A stretch of DNA of 64,000 nt from Cuneatibacter sp. NSJ-177 (GTDB taxonomy: Bacteria > Bacillota > Clostridia > Lachnospirales > Lachnospiraceae), in assembly GCF_022867805.1 (NCBI RefSeq), contig NZ_JALIFO010000006.1, positions 930,001-994,000 on the forward strand, written 5' to 3'. Within the stretch, counting starts at the first letter, position 1; each line of letters starts with the position of its first letter. The notes beneath the pieces were generated by a model. The model was not told the origin of the DNA, searched no databases, and saw only the letters and a program-made list of their open reading frames with translations. A program made the position numbers and the translations under genes. Shown here piece by piece: positions 47,272 to 56,595 of the stretch.

Positions 47272-49581
47272 ATGGATAAAACCAAATATACATTCACAAA
47301 AAAGAAGACGATGCTTTTGCCGGGAATTCGGATGGCGATCGTCTCTGTGGCCCTTCTGGCAGCTGCAGCGGTGATGATTTGGAATACATCGGGGTTAAAA
47401 TGCGCGTTAGAAAAGAGCACGGAGCAGTACGCGGAGGATGTGGCACATCAGTTGACCAGTGATATTTCGGCGCGAATGGCGGCACATCAGACCAACTTGC
47501 GTCTCCTGGCTAATTCTTTGACGGAGCTTCCGAAAGAATTGGCAGAAGGGTATTTAGAAAGGCAGGCGCAGAATTTAGATTTTGACTCCCTGAACCTTCT
47601 AAGCCGGGATGGAACCATGGTTCCGGCAAACCTGAATGCTGCCGGCTGGGGATCCCTGCCCGGTATTCAAGCATCCTTTGAAGGAGAATCCTCAGTCGGA
47701 TACGTAGAGGGGCAAAACCTCCTTTTTTCCGTGCCGGTGGAATCAGATGGAGAGATCAGCCAGGTGCTGGTGGGGGTTCGCGGAAAGGAGAATATGCAGG
47801 CGTTGATTCAACCGGAAAGCTTTTCCGGCAAGGGATTGACCTGTATTGTTGACAGCAGTGGGCAGGTTATTATTTCCCCAACGGATTTAAAGCCTTTTCT
47901 CCAACTGGATAACCTTTTTCAGTCGGAGGCCGACATGGATGTGAAGAATGCGCTTATCCGGATGCAAAGCGACATGGAACATCAGCGGTCCGGCGTTTTT
48001 CCGTTCACAGCGGTGGATGAGACGCGGTTGGTGATGTCTTACTCCCCCCTGGGCGTGAATGGCTGGGTCTTGCTGACCCTTGTGCCGGCGGACCTGATCT
48101 CAGGCGGGGCGGACGCTTTTCTTCTACGTTCTTTTCTCATTGTCGGCGGGATTGTCCTAGTCTTTACTTTGTTTTTGACGGCGGCGCTGTCGTTTTATCG
48201 GGCAAACCAAAAGCGGTTGGAGGAGGTTGCGTTCACGGATCCCTTAACCGGCGGAATGAACCATGCGGCATTCCAGATGGAATATCTAGGACGTTCTGGG
48301 GAGATGGAGCCGGATACCTATACGATGGTTTTTCTCAATGTAAAAGGCTTTAAGCTGATCAATGAAAGTTTTGGGACTCAGATGGGAAACAAGACGATCC
48401 AAATGATCTATCAAGTGCTGAAAAGCGGACTTCGGGAAGGGGAGATGATGGCGCGGGCGGACGCAGATCATTTCTTTTTGTGTCTGAACGAAGTTTCGCA
48501 GGAAGAGATTCGCCGGTATCTGGCCGAAAAAATGGAAGAGATCAATTCACTGTCCAAAAATATCGGCTTGCCGTACGGGCTGACGATTCTTCAGGGGGCT
48601 TGCCGGATCGACCGGCCGGACCAGGATCTGACTCTTCTGGAAGACCGCGCCAGGGCAGCCTGCAAACTTCAGGGGGAAAAGTCGGTCTGCTGCTTCTACA
48701 GCGAAGAGATGACAAGGAGGATGCAGTGGGAGCAGGAACTCAACGGTCTGTTCGATGATTCCCTCCGGAATCATGATTTTCAGGTTTATCTGCAGCCAAA
48801 GGTCCGGCTGTCCGACGGAAATCCGGGAGGTGCAGAGGCGCTGGTTCGCTGGATTCATCCGCAGCGCGGCATGATCTATCCTTCCGATTTTATCCCGCTG
48901 TTTGAAAAGAATGAAAATATTTGCAGGCTGGATCTTTATGTATGGGAGGAGATTTGTATTCTGTTGAAGCGGTGGAGGGAAGAAGGCAGAGAACTGATCC
49001 CGATTTCAGTGAATTTGTCGAGGGTACACTTTCGGGATCCGAACTATCTGCGCCCCTATATTCAGCTGAAAGAGAAGTATCAGATTCCGGATGGGATCTT
49101 GGAATTTGAACTGACGGAGTCGGTATTTTTTGATGAGCAGCAAAGAGAACTGGTGAAACAGGCAACCAGGGAAATGCACCGGCATGGTTTTCTTTGTTCT
49201 CTCGATGATTTTGGCGTCGGTTTTTCTTCCCTGGCGCTGCTAAAAGAGTTTGAGGTGGATGCAATTAAGCTGGACCGGCAATTTTTTGAGGAGATCGAGA
49301 ATGAAAAGGCGCAGAGCGTGATTGCAAGTTTTATTGAGCTGGCGGAACGGATTGGCATACAGACTGTGGCTGAGGGGATTGAGACCCCGGCGCAGCTTGA
49401 TTTTCTGCGCCGGGCCCATTGCGATCTGGTTCAGGGGTATATTTATTCCAAACCTCTCCCGATGCCTGATTTTGAAAGCTGGATGGCCGGGATGACAGGA
49501 CATCCTCCGGCCGGAGGAAAGAATGGCGGTGTGGATTTTCCACCCCGCTGCGATAGGAGGGAATATGATGAAAGGTTTTGA
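47272..49581 (+). CDS. Membrane c-di-GMP phosphodiesterase with dCache sensor and degenerate GGDEF
   Basis: 769 residues. Membrane helices near 18-40 and 285-308 flank an extracellular dCache-type domain. The GGDEF domain (about 325-480) has RADADHFFL in place of GGDEF and is probably inactive as a cyclase. The EAL domain (about 500-745) is intact: EALVRW, NLSRVHF, ELTES, DDFGVGFSS, IKLDRQF, VAEGIET and QGYIYSKPL. ATG with GGGAGGAC site. The stop overlaps the DUF3795 remnant start by a few bases. The best reading is a phosphodiesterase that opposes the cyclase at 40988. Confidence 0.93.
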   Translation: MDKTKYTFTKKKTMLLPGIRMAIVSVALLAAAAVMIWNTSGLKCALEKSTEQYAEDVAHQLTSDISARMAAHQTNLRLLANSLTELPKELAEGYLERQAQNLDFDSLNLLSRDGTMVPANLNAAGWGSLPGIQASFEGESSVGYVEGQNLLFSVPVESDGEISQVLVGVRGKENMQALIQPESFSGKGLTCIVDSSGQVIISPTDLKPFLQLDNLFQSEADMDVKNALIRMQSDMEHQRSGVFPFTAVDETRLVMSYSPLGVNGWVLLTLVPADLISGGADAFLLRSFLIVGGIVLVFTLFLTAALSFYRANQKRLEEVAFTDPLTGGMNHAAFQMEYLGRSGEMEPDTYTMVFLNVKGFKLINESFGTQMGNKTIQMIYQVLKSGLREGEMMARADADHFFLCLNEVSQEEIRRYLAEKMEEINSLSKNIGLPYGLTILQGACRIDRPDQDLTLLEDRARAACKLQGEKSVCCFYSEEMTRRMQWEQELNGLFDDSLRNHDFQVYLQPKVRLSDGNPGGAEALVRWIHPQRGMIYPSDFIPLFEKNENICRLDLYVWEEICILLKRWREEGRELIPISVNLSRVHFRDPNYLRPYIQLKEKYQIPDGILEFELTESVFFDEQQRELVKQATREMHRHGFLCSLDDFGVGFSSLALLKEFEVDAIKLDRQFFEEIENEKAQSVIASFIELAERIGIQTVAEGIETPAQLDFLRRAHCDLVQGYIYSKPLPMPDFESWMAGMTGHPPAGGKNGGVDFPPRCDRREYDERF

Positions 49582-49871
49582 GAGAAACGATCTGCTGTTT
49601 GGTGGAATACTGCTTTCAATGCAAGGATTTTCCCTGCGGTCACTATCAGAGAGAGGAGGAATACGATTCCTTTATCACCCACCGAAACCGGATGCGGGAT
49701 TTGGAAAAGATGCGGGAAGCCGGCGCCGAGGCTTACGGCGCGGAACAAAAGGAACGAGTGCGGATTCTCCATGATTTCCTGGATCACTATAATGACGGCC
49801 GGCGGAAGAATCTTTATTGCCTGGCGGCAAATTTATTGGAGCTGGAAGAAAAAAGATCAGGAGAAACGAAA
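49565..49871 (+). pseudogene. DUF3795-like protein remnant with internal deletion
   Basis: AGGAGGGAATATGATG opens MMKGFERNDLLF, then a frame change leads to VEYCFQCKDFPCGHYQREEEYDSFITHRNRMRDLEKM. Intact relatives have a Cys-rich CGLxCGLCP...CGGC segment between these two parts; it is missing here. The remnant runs in frame into the following gene without a stop (LLELEEKRSGETKM), so a fused product is possible in principle but would lack the metal-binding part and a good start. Confidence 0.65.
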
Positions 49872-50552
49872 ATGTTTGATATAGATAGTTGGATTCGCGA
49901 ATATTTGATCCGGTTGAAGGCCTTGTTTGGGGCGCGTATCTGGTTTGCAGGCCTGCAGGGAAGTTTCGGCCGGGGGGAAGCCACAGAAAACAGCGACATT
50001 GATATGGTGGTGATTTTGGACACCGCTGCGCCGGAAGATATTCAGCGCTACAGTAAAATGCTGGACGGTTTGCCGGAGCGGGAGAGGGCGTGCGGTTTCC
50101 TTTCCGGCAAGTCTGAGTTGTTGGCCTGGGAGCCTTCGGATTTGTTTCAGTTCTATTTTGACACCAAGCCCCTGCTCGGTACCTTAACGGAGCTTCGGGA
50201 GAAAATATCCGATGAAGACATCCAAAGAGCGATCCGAATCGGTGCTTGCAATGTGTATCACATGTGTGTCCACAACATGGTCCATGAGAAAAATGCGGAG
50301 ATTTTAAAGGGATTGTACAAATCGGCAGCCTTTACCCTCTATGCCATTGGCTACAGCCGGAGCGGAGGGTATGAACCGGACAAGGAACGATTGCTGCTTC
50401 AGCTTCCGCCCCGTGACCAGGAAATTTTGCGGTATAGCCAGGAATTGAAACACAAGGGACAGATCTCCTCCGATGAATTTGATGTTCTTTCCGGAAAGCT
50501 CCTTGCCTGGGCGTCCAACTGGATTCTACAGACGCAGGAGGCCCTATCGTAA
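49872..50552 (+). CDS. Nucleotidyltransferase domain-containing protein
   Basis: 226 residues from ATG 49872, which has AGGAGAAA 7 bases upstream. The Pol-beta-type active site is GSFGRGEATENSDIDMVV (GS...R...SDID). The C-terminal half (RAIRIGACNVYHMCVHNMVHEKNAEILKGLYKS) is helical and resembles a HEPN-like partner domain. Such proteins may transfer nucleotides to small molecules or act in minimal nucleotidyltransferase toxin systems; function unassigned. It is in frame with the DUF3795 remnant upstream. Confidence 0.82.
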   Translation: MFDIDSWIREYLIRLKALFGARIWFAGLQGSFGRGEATENSDIDMVVILDTAAPEDIQRYSKMLDGLPERERACGFLSGKSELLAWEPSDLFQFYFDTKPLLGTLTELREKISDEDIQRAIRIGACNVYHMCVHNMVHEKNAEILKGLYKSAAFTLYAIGYSRSGGYEPDKERLLLQLPPRDQEILRYSQELKHKGQISSDEFDVLSGKLLAWASNWILQTQEALS

Positions 50553-50565
50553 GACGCAAGGGCAC

Positions 50566-50667
50566 AGCGCGGTTTCCGGACAGAGTCCCATAATCAATGA
50601 CGAGGGAATCTCCGCGAAAGAAAAGGCGAAAATGATAAAAGAATATGTAGCCAGGCTGGTCAAATAA
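50566..50667 (+). other. Short coding scrap of unknown origin
   Basis: A frame ending NDEGISAKEKAKMIKEYVARLVK-stop with a protein-like amphipathic composition but no start codon or ribosome site of its own. It may be the tail of a lost gene. Not assigned. Confidence 0.25.
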
Positions 50668-50735
50668 GGAGATCCCTCGAAGGAGGGGTTTTCTTATCAG
50701 TTTCGAGTGAACAAAGTTCAATGAAAGGAGCTTTC

Positions 50736-51533
50736 ATGAAAAAATTAGCACTCATCACAGGCGCAACCAGTGGGTTGGGGCTGAGCTATGCAGCATATTT
50801 TGCCTCGCAGGGGTATGATTTGATTGTCACCGGCCGGCGCAGAGAAGCACTTTTCTCCAATGGAAAGGAGTGGCGGGAGCAGTATCATGTGAATGTGGAG
50901 ACAATCCTCGTGGAATTGTCGGACCGGGAGGAGGTCCGGCGCCTCATCGAACATGTGGGCGACAGGGAAATTGATATGCTGGTGAATAACGCAGGTTTTG
51001 GGCTGAAGCCGGTTTTTGCGGATACCAGCGAGGAGGAGATGGAAAGGATTCTTTCTCTGCAAGTCTGGTGTGTGACAAAACTGACGCATTTTGTCCTGCA
51101 AAGGATGTTGAGGAGGAACACCGGCGGGATCATCAATATTTCTTCGGATGGAGCGTTTGCCGTCCTGCCCCACAATGTACTTTATTCTTCGACAAAACTT
51201 TATATTTTAAATTTCACCGAGGGGCTGCACCTGGAACTCGCCGGGAACGGGATCCAGGTGCAGGCTGTCTGCCCTGGTTTTATCGACTCTCATTTCCATG
51301 AGAGTGCGGGGATGAATGTGGATAAGAAGAAAAAGGGCCTGTTTGGCTTTCGCTAGCCGGACGAGATTGTCCGGGATGCAATGAAGGATTGGAGGAAGGG
51401 GAAAGTGGTCTCAGTACCGGACCGCGGCGCAAAGCTGATCCGGGTGCTGGCCCGTGTTCTTCCGAGAACCTTCTTTTATCGGATGGCAGCCGGATTTTCA
51501 AAGAGTATTACGGGAAAAAAGAGTCCCCAGTGA
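50736..51533 (+). pseudogene. SDR family oxidoreductase with internal amber stop
   Basis: A short-chain dehydrogenase/reductase with the NAD(P)-binding TGATSGLG motif, NNAG (LVNNAGFG), catalytic Ser in ISSDGA and YSSTK (Tyr and Lys), and the CPGFI loop. A TAG at 51354-51356 interrupts at about residue 207, just after KKKKGLFGFR; the same frame then continues PDEIVRDAMKDWRKGK...RVLPRTFFYRMAAG to a TGA at 51531. The truncated product keeps the whole Rossmann core and catalytic residues but loses the C-terminal helix. AAAGGAG is 6 bases before the ATG. Confidence 0.8.
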
Positions 51534-51540
51534 GAAGAAA

Positions 51541-51588
51541 CAAAAGCAGCAGCCCCGTCAAAAATCCAGACAGGGCCGCTGCTTTTGT
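51541..51588. terminator. Bidirectional terminator
   Basis: caaaagcagcagccc ... gggccgctgcttttg with one mismatch, flanked by A-rich and T-rich ends, between convergent SDR and CAP genes. Confidence 0.75.
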
Positions 51589-51635
51589 AACGCTGGGGCG
51601 ACCCGGTATGGGCTGCCCCAAGGGGCTGCTTCCTA

Positions 51636-52430
51636 TTAGTACAGGAACAACTGGGTCCAATAGCTGACTCCGTTTGCATCGACATAGTGTCCGACGCCGA
51701 TGGAAGTATAGGAGCCGTTCATAATGTTGGCCCGGTGTCCGGAACTGTTCATCCAGCCGGTCATCACTTCCTCAGGCGTGCGCTGCCCGTAGGCAATATT
51801 CTCACCGGCGCCCCGGTAAGATACGCCCTGTTCATTCAGCGCAGTATTGAAATTCCGTCCGTCCGGGCGGGTATGGGAGAAGGAAGTCTTGATCTCCTTG
51901 GCGCGGACGGCAGCGGCGGCCGTCGCAGAGCTGTGGAGGGTGAGGGGAGCGAGGCCTTCTTTGGCGCGCTCTTCATTTACCAGGTCCACGATTCTCTGAA
52001 TGGAGGCGTCCGCCTCTGTTTCATTGTCCGGAGTGTCGTTGTCCGGAACATCGGGGCCAGGCTGATCCGGAGCAGGGATATCCGGCTGATCGGTGTCAGG
52101 GACATCCGGCTGATCGGTGTCGGGGACATCCGGCTGATCGGTGTCGGGGACATCCGGCTGATCCGCGTCGGGGACATCCGGATGGTCCGGCGCCGGCGGG
52201 AGAATGGGGGCGCCGTTTTGGCAGATGTAATCCAGAAATTCTTTCCAGTCCGTCACTCCGTTTTCCGCACAATAATCCTGGAACTGCTGTTTCAGCTCAT
52301 CCAGGCTGTTTCCTGTGATGATAACCGCGTTTCCTTCCTGGGATACGGCTGCCGATACAGTGGCCGGAGTAATCCCGGTCATGGTGACGGCTGCCGCCGC
52401 ACTCAGGGCAAATATTGATAATTTCTTCAA
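51636..52430 (-). CDS. Secreted CAP-domain protein (SCP/PR-1 type) with Pro/Asp repeats
   Basis: 264 residues. Signal peptide 1-27 (MKKLSIFALSAAAAVTMTG.., cleavage near VSA-A). A linker with 8-residue repeats PDVPDTDQ (four to five units, about 83-125) is followed by a CAP domain: IVDLVNEERAKEGLAPL, the metal-site His in FSHTRPDG, GENIAYG and GWMNSSGHRANIMN, ending YWTQLFLY. Related clostridial proteins are secreted during sporulation (YkwD) or as surface proteins. ATG with AAAGGAGG. Monocistronic; promoter in 52431-52545. Confidence 0.92.
   Translation of the reverse strand: MKKLSIFALSAAAAVTMTGITPATVSAAVSQEGNAVIITGNSLDELKQQFQDYCAENGVTDWKEFLDYICQNGAPILPPAPDHPDVPDADQPDVPDTDQPDVPDTDQPDVPDTDQPDIPAPDQPGPDVPDNDTPDNETEADASIQRIVDLVNEERAKEGLAPLTLHSSATAAAAVRAKEIKTSFSHTRPDGRNFNTALNEQGVSYRGAGENIAYGQRTPEEVMTGWMNSSGHRANIMNGSYTSIGVGHYVDANGVSYWTQLFLY
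51998..52190 (-). repeat. 24-bp coding repeats in the CAP gene linker
   Basis: Near-identical 24-base units (ggacatccggctgatcggtg + tcgg on the plus strand) in tandem, coding PDVPDTDQ. Three units at about 52082-52160 differ by only a base or two, so unit number may vary between strains. Confidence 0.75.
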
Positions 52431-52545
52431 ATGAAACCTCCTTTAAAGTGTTACAAATTTGTTACAGACACATTATAACATGCAATCACAAAATGAAAAG
52501 AGGAAAACGATGGAAATCGTTTTATCCCAGGGGCAGGGCGTATGT

Positions 52546-55500
52546 TTATTCCCTGTCCTTTAACACTTCCGCCGGAGTGGTCTGTTTCAGCCGCCGCATC
52601 AGCAGCGAACGGATCAAAAGATAGCAGATCAGGATTCCAGCGTACACAAGAAGATAAAGGGAAAGCGGCCAGGACAAATCTACGCCGCAGGCTACGTTGG
52701 CGACAAAGCTGGGGTAGAGGGCGTCCATCAGAACTTTCGCCAGAGGGATCAAAAGAAGGGCGCCAGCAGCGATCAGAAGAAAATTCCCGTCCAGGTACAG
52801 TTTCCGGATTTCCCGGTCCCGGTAACCGAAAATCTTCATCAGCGCAATGCTTCCTGCAGACCGGTCAATCATGACTTTCATCATCTGATAGAGAACGATC
52901 AAAAAGATCAAGGCGGACACAGCGGTCAGCATTGTTATCATCGGCGTCATCATTTCTATAAAAATGTCGGAACTTTTTTCGACATCGGTTTTTGTGGTGA
53001 CTCCAACCAGCCGTCCCTTGTCGATGTCCAGAGCATGGTCTGCGTAGACGGAGTTGTAGTAGTCTGGCTCCCGGCCGAACCGAGTGCGCATTCCCTCCAG
53101 ATCCATGAAACAGCACAGCCCCACCGAGTAGGGAACAATCTCCTTTACGGTAAAACCATATTCCTTTTCCTCCACTTCATCGCTCAAAATCAGCCGGTCG
53201 CCGGCGGTAAGGTCAAATTTTTCGGCGACTGCGCTGGAGATGCTGATCTCATTTTTGCGGCGGCTGGAGATTTTCGGGAAGAAAGGATTATCTTGGTCCA
53301 AGCCAATGATGGTGACTTCCATGTTGTACCCCCAAATTTCTTTTTTCAGCCCTTCGGCATAGGCCGCACAGCCGCCTTCCGGCACCGTTTTTGTGGGATA
53401 TTTATATTGGTACAGGTAGGTAAACTGAGTGTCCGCTCTGTTTTGTTCCTGTAAGTTCAGGCAGAGGGATAAACAGTTAAGGCCCAGTGCCAGGATCAGG
53501 AGAGAGACAAACATGCCCGCCAGTACCGCATAGGCGCACTTCCTTTCCCGCAGAAATTGACGAAGCTGAAAGCTTTCGATAAAGCGCAGTCCCTTTAGCG
53601 GAGTGACATTTGCTTTGATTTGCGGCTGTTCTTTCCGGAGGAGAGAAAGAGCGGAGCGGTTCAGTCTGGTTTGGATCATGATCCGGCTAACCATAAAGGC
53701 TATGAGAGGAGGAAGGGCGATGCCGTAACCCAGGAGGCCGGGATGGTAGAAGGGTTCCACAGCGGGAATGGAGTAGTAGGCGGCGGTATCTCCTGCCATC
53801 AGGTTTCGTCCCAGGCTGGAATATCCAAGGAGAGTTCCGAGGATTCCGCCGAAAAGGCACAGAAAAACAGGCAGCATCGTATAGTGGAGCATAAGCTGCT
53901 TCCGGGTGACACCCAAGGCATAGAGAGCGCCGATCATGGCACTTTCCTGGTCGATGGAGTGAATGACAAAGATAGAGATGACATAGGTGATCAGGATCAG
54001 GACGATTAAACCCGCCGCCAAGCCTACGTTGATGTTGATTGCTACATCATCATTGGCGGCCTTGATTCTGGGATTGTCCTCGGCCTGGACAAAGTCGGTC
54101 AGATTTTCTATTTCCACGGGAAAGTATTCATCCAGGAGTTTCTGGGTCTCGTCCTGGAGGTCTTTCGTTCCGGTCCGAAGTTCCTCGCCGTGTCCGGATA
54201 GCTCCGCGGCGCTTTCCTTAAGCGTTTCTGCTCCGTCTGAGATTTTGCGGCAGCCTTCGTATATCTGATTCAGACTGCCGGTGTAAGCGCCGATCCCCTT
54301 ATCCAGGTTTTCATATTCCTCCCGGAGAGCAGAAACCGCCTGGTCGAACTGGACAAGGCCGGAGCTGAGATCTTCTATCGCTTCGGACAGAGAATCCATG
54401 GCCACGTCAAAGTTTTGAAAAGAGGAGAGCAGGCTGGATGAACTTTCCGCGGCTGTCTTGAGGCGGGTGTGAACCTCGGAAAGATACGCCTGAGATACAG
54501 TCAGTACGAGCTGGGCATCCGGCGAAAGCTGGGACGGGTCCAGGTTGTATTGGCTTAGGGACTGCCGGATGAGCGCATCGTAGGCCTCCTCACCCCCTTG
54601 TCCGGAGAGTTCCTGCAGACCGGCATCCAGCGCTGCCATTCCTTCGAGCAGCTCTCCGGAAGCAGATCGGAGCTCTTTCATAGCATCCGTGGAAAAAGAA
54701 AGCTTTTCGGAGGCGGTTTCCAGCTCCTTCAGCGCGGAGAGCACTTGGGAAGAGCCGGAGGTTAAATTGCCGGATCGACCTTGCAGCTTCTCCAGACTGT
54801 CGGAGACCGTTTGGATCCCTTCCTTTAGGCCGAAAGCTCCTTCGGCCAGCTCAGCCATGGCTTCTTGAAGCTTCCCGGAGGAATCGGAGAGTTCCTTCAT
54901 TCCATTGGTAAGGGAATTACGGCCGGAAGTCAGTTCGCTGGTCATTTCCTGCAAGTAGAGGTCTTTTCCTTCCTCTGGATTTATTGTTTGCTCCAACAAA
55001 ACGTCCTTTAGTTCCATGCTGGTGACACCTTCTTCCAGCCGGTAGCTGTAGCGATACTCTTCACTGCGAAGCATTTTTCCGCCTTCCAGCAGCGCGCGGT
55101 AGGCAGCGTCGGAAACAAAGGCAGTACCGAACTTCCTGCCGTCGGAGGATATGTCGGAAAAGTTTTGCAGACAGTGGTCGTAATCCGGCGAGGTGCCGAT
55201 CCCTGTGACGGTATACTTGTTTCCGGACATCGTGATCTCATCACCGACCGTAAGCTGATGGGCGGCGGCGTAGATTCTTTCCAGTACGATTTCATTCGGG
55301 TTTGCAGCCGGTCTGCCCGTCTCCAGTTCAACGAGATTGATTTTCCTGCGGTTTTTCAGCACACGGAGAGTGGAGCCTTCCTCCATGGAAAAATCAAGGG
55401 AAAAGTTTTCTTCAAGGACTACGCCCATGGCCTGTAAATCCCGGATGGTATCCTCTTTTAAGGGAGTGAAGACTCCGAACTGTCCGTCCTCCAAATGGTT

Positions 55501-55662
55501 GGCAGCTGCTTTCTTGTTTACGGTGCCGGTGACACTTTGGGCAGAGCCGACACAGGCGATCACGAGAAACATGGCAAGCGTGATCAAAAGAAATAAAGCA
55601 AGATAGCGGAGCACGTTGGCCTTTAGATCCCTTAAGGTTCGGCGAAGCAACAATTTCTGCAT
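52546..55662 (-). CDS. ABC transporter permease, FtsX family (large)
   Basis: 1038 residues. N-terminal membrane helix (about 20-40), then a large extracytoplasmic region that is mostly helical/coiled coil (about 230-520, many Ser/Leu/Glu heptads), and FtsX cores with membrane helices at about 555-690 and again at the C-terminus 900-1030. Two FtsX domains in one chain fit the macrolide/peptide exporter-type permeases with one ATPase gene. The start at 55662 (MQKLLLRR) has AGGAGGAG; a GTG-like upstream start is less likely. Downstream of and co-transcribed with the ATPase gene (12-base gap). Confidence 0.9.
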   Translation of the reverse strand: MQKLLLRRTLRDLKANVLRYLALFLLITLAMFLVIACVGSAQSVTGTVNKKAAANHLEDGQFGVFTPLKEDTIRDLQAMGVVLEENFSLDFSMEEGSTLRVLKNRRKINLVELETGRPAANPNEIVLERIYAAAHQLTVGDEITMSGNKYTVTGIGTSPDYDHCLQNFSDISSDGRKFGTAFVSDAAYRALLEGGKMLRSEEYRYSYRLEEGVTSMELKDVLLEQTINPEEGKDLYLQEMTSELTSGRNSLTNGMKELSDSSGKLQEAMAELAEGAFGLKEGIQTVSDSLEKLQGRSGNLTSGSSQVLSALKELETASEKLSFSTDAMKELRSASGELLEGMAALDAGLQELSGQGGEEAYDALIRQSLSQYNLDPSQLSPDAQLVLTVSQAYLSEVHTRLKTAAESSSSLLSSFQNFDVAMDSLSEAIEDLSSGLVQFDQAVSALREEYENLDKGIGAYTGSLNQIYEGCRKISDGAETLKESAAELSGHGEELRTGTKDLQDETQKLLDEYFPVEIENLTDFVQAEDNPRIKAANDDVAININVGLAAGLIVLILITYVISIFVIHSIDQESAMIGALYALGVTRKQLMLHYTMLPVFLCLFGGILGTLLGYSSLGRNLMAGDTAAYYSIPAVEPFYHPGLLGYGIALPPLIAFMVSRIMIQTRLNRSALSLLRKEQPQIKANVTPLKGLRFIESFQLRQFLRERKCAYAVLAGMFVSLLILALGLNCLSLCLNLQEQNRADTQFTYLYQYKYPTKTVPEGGCAAYAEGLKKEIWGYNMEVTIIGLDQDNPFFPKISSRRKNEISISSAVAEKFDLTAGDRLILSDEVEEKEYGFTVKEIVPYSVGLCCFMDLEGMRTRFGREPDYYNSVYADHALDIDKGRLVGVTTKTDVEKSSDIFIEMMTPMITMLTAVSALIFLIVLYQMMKVMIDRSAGSIALMKIFGYRDREIRKLYLDGNFLLIAAGALLLIPLAKVLMDALYPSFVANVACGVDLSWPLSLYLLVYAGILICYLLIRSLLMRRLKQTTPAEVLKDRE

Positions 55663-55673
55663 CCTTTCTCCTC

Positions 55674-56372
55674 CTACCATTCGAGATCCGCGGCGGGAAT
55701 CCGGTGTTCATTTTCATATTCCCGATGGATCTCGCCGTCCCGAATCTGGATCACTTTATGTACCATATGTTGAATGGCATCGTTATGGGTGACAATCAGC
55801 ATGGTGGTTTTGTACTTTTGGTTGATGGTTTCCAGCAGCACTAAAATTTCCTTGGCTGTCTTGGAGTCCAGAGCCCCGGTAGGCTCATCACACAGAAGCA
55901 GACGGGGATTTTTGACTAAGGCACGCGCCAAGGCGCACCGCTGCTGCTGACCGCCGGAAAGCTGGGCGGGAAATTTATTTTGATGAGAGGACAGGCCCAA
56001 GGTCTCCAAAAGTTCGGCAAGGGACAGGGGAACCGGGGACAGATATTGGCACACTTCAATGTTTTCCCTGACGGTGAGATTGGGAATCAAATGATAGAAC
56101 TGGAATACAAAACCGATCGAGTCCCGGCGGTAATCGGAAAGGGCGTCTGGTTTTAGCCCGGTGATCTCTTTTCCATCGACCCGGATGGAACCGCCGTCCA
56201 CCGTGTCCAACCCTCCGATGGCGTTGAGGAGAGTGGATTTTCCTGAACCGGAGGGGCCGAGGATCACACACATCTGTCCTTCTCTCAACTGTGTGCTGAT
56301 CCCTCTGAGCACTTGTACATAGCTTCCGCCCTCGCCGTAGCTTTTTTTAATGTTTTCAACTTCTAAATACAT
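55674..56372 (-). CDS. ABC transporter ATP-binding protein (MacB/LolD type)
   Basis: 232 residues. Walker A GPSGSGKST, Q-loop FQFYHLIPNLTV, signature LSGGQQQR, Walker B LLLCDEPTGALD and the H-loop TH (IVTHND). The start at 56372 (MYLEVENIKKSYG) has AAGGAGG; the longer frame has no site. Works with the FtsX permease downstream. A 13-bp palindrome at 56548-56560, identical in half-sites to one in the TetR promoter, suggests control by the adjacent TetR. Confidence 0.95.
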   Translation of the reverse strand: MYLEVENIKKSYGEGGSYVQVLRGISTQLREGQMCVILGPSGSGKSTLLNAIGGLDTVDGGSIRVDGKEITGLKPDALSDYRRDSIGFVFQFYHLIPNLTVRENIEVCQYLSPVPLSLAELLETLGLSSHQNKFPAQLSGGQQQRCALARALVKNPRLLLCDEPTGALDSKTAKEILVLLETINQKYKTTMLIVTHNDAIQHMVHKVIQIRDGEIHREYENEHRIPAADLEW

Positions 56373-56547
56373 GGAGTCCTCCTTATCGCTGAGCGGGAAG
56401 ACGTGTTCCCGCAAAGCAGCTTTACGCCCAGACAAAAGGCGCATGACAGATGGATGATTCAATGCAGCAGGTCCGTGCCGTTCTGGAATTATGTATTTGA
56501 CTAAAAAACTGGCCGTGTTTGGTTTCGTTTGTCTTTTATGTGATTAA

Positions 56548-56560
56548 ATAACAATGTTAT
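56548..56560. promoter_or_regulatory. TetR operator candidate upstream of the ABC genes
   Basis: ATAACA-A-TGTTAT palindrome. The same half-sites occur at 57250-57262 in front of the tetR gene. It lies about 176 bases upstream of the ATPase start. Confidence 0.65.
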
Positions 56561-56595
56561 GTTCTTGCTATTTAAAAAGGACCTTTCCGTCCTTT

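Noticed and set aside
29733-51356. Recoded TAG codons (pyrrolysine or suppressor) because two genes are interrupted by TAG
   Set aside because: One of the genes also has frameshifts, TAG serves as an ordinary stop elsewhere (for example yedK-region and DUF genes), and no tRNA or insertion signal is seen in the window.
51998-52190. Tandem 24-bp direct repeats looking like a short CRISPR array
   Set aside because: There are no spacers; the units are adjacent and code PDVPDTDQ in the CAP protein linker.
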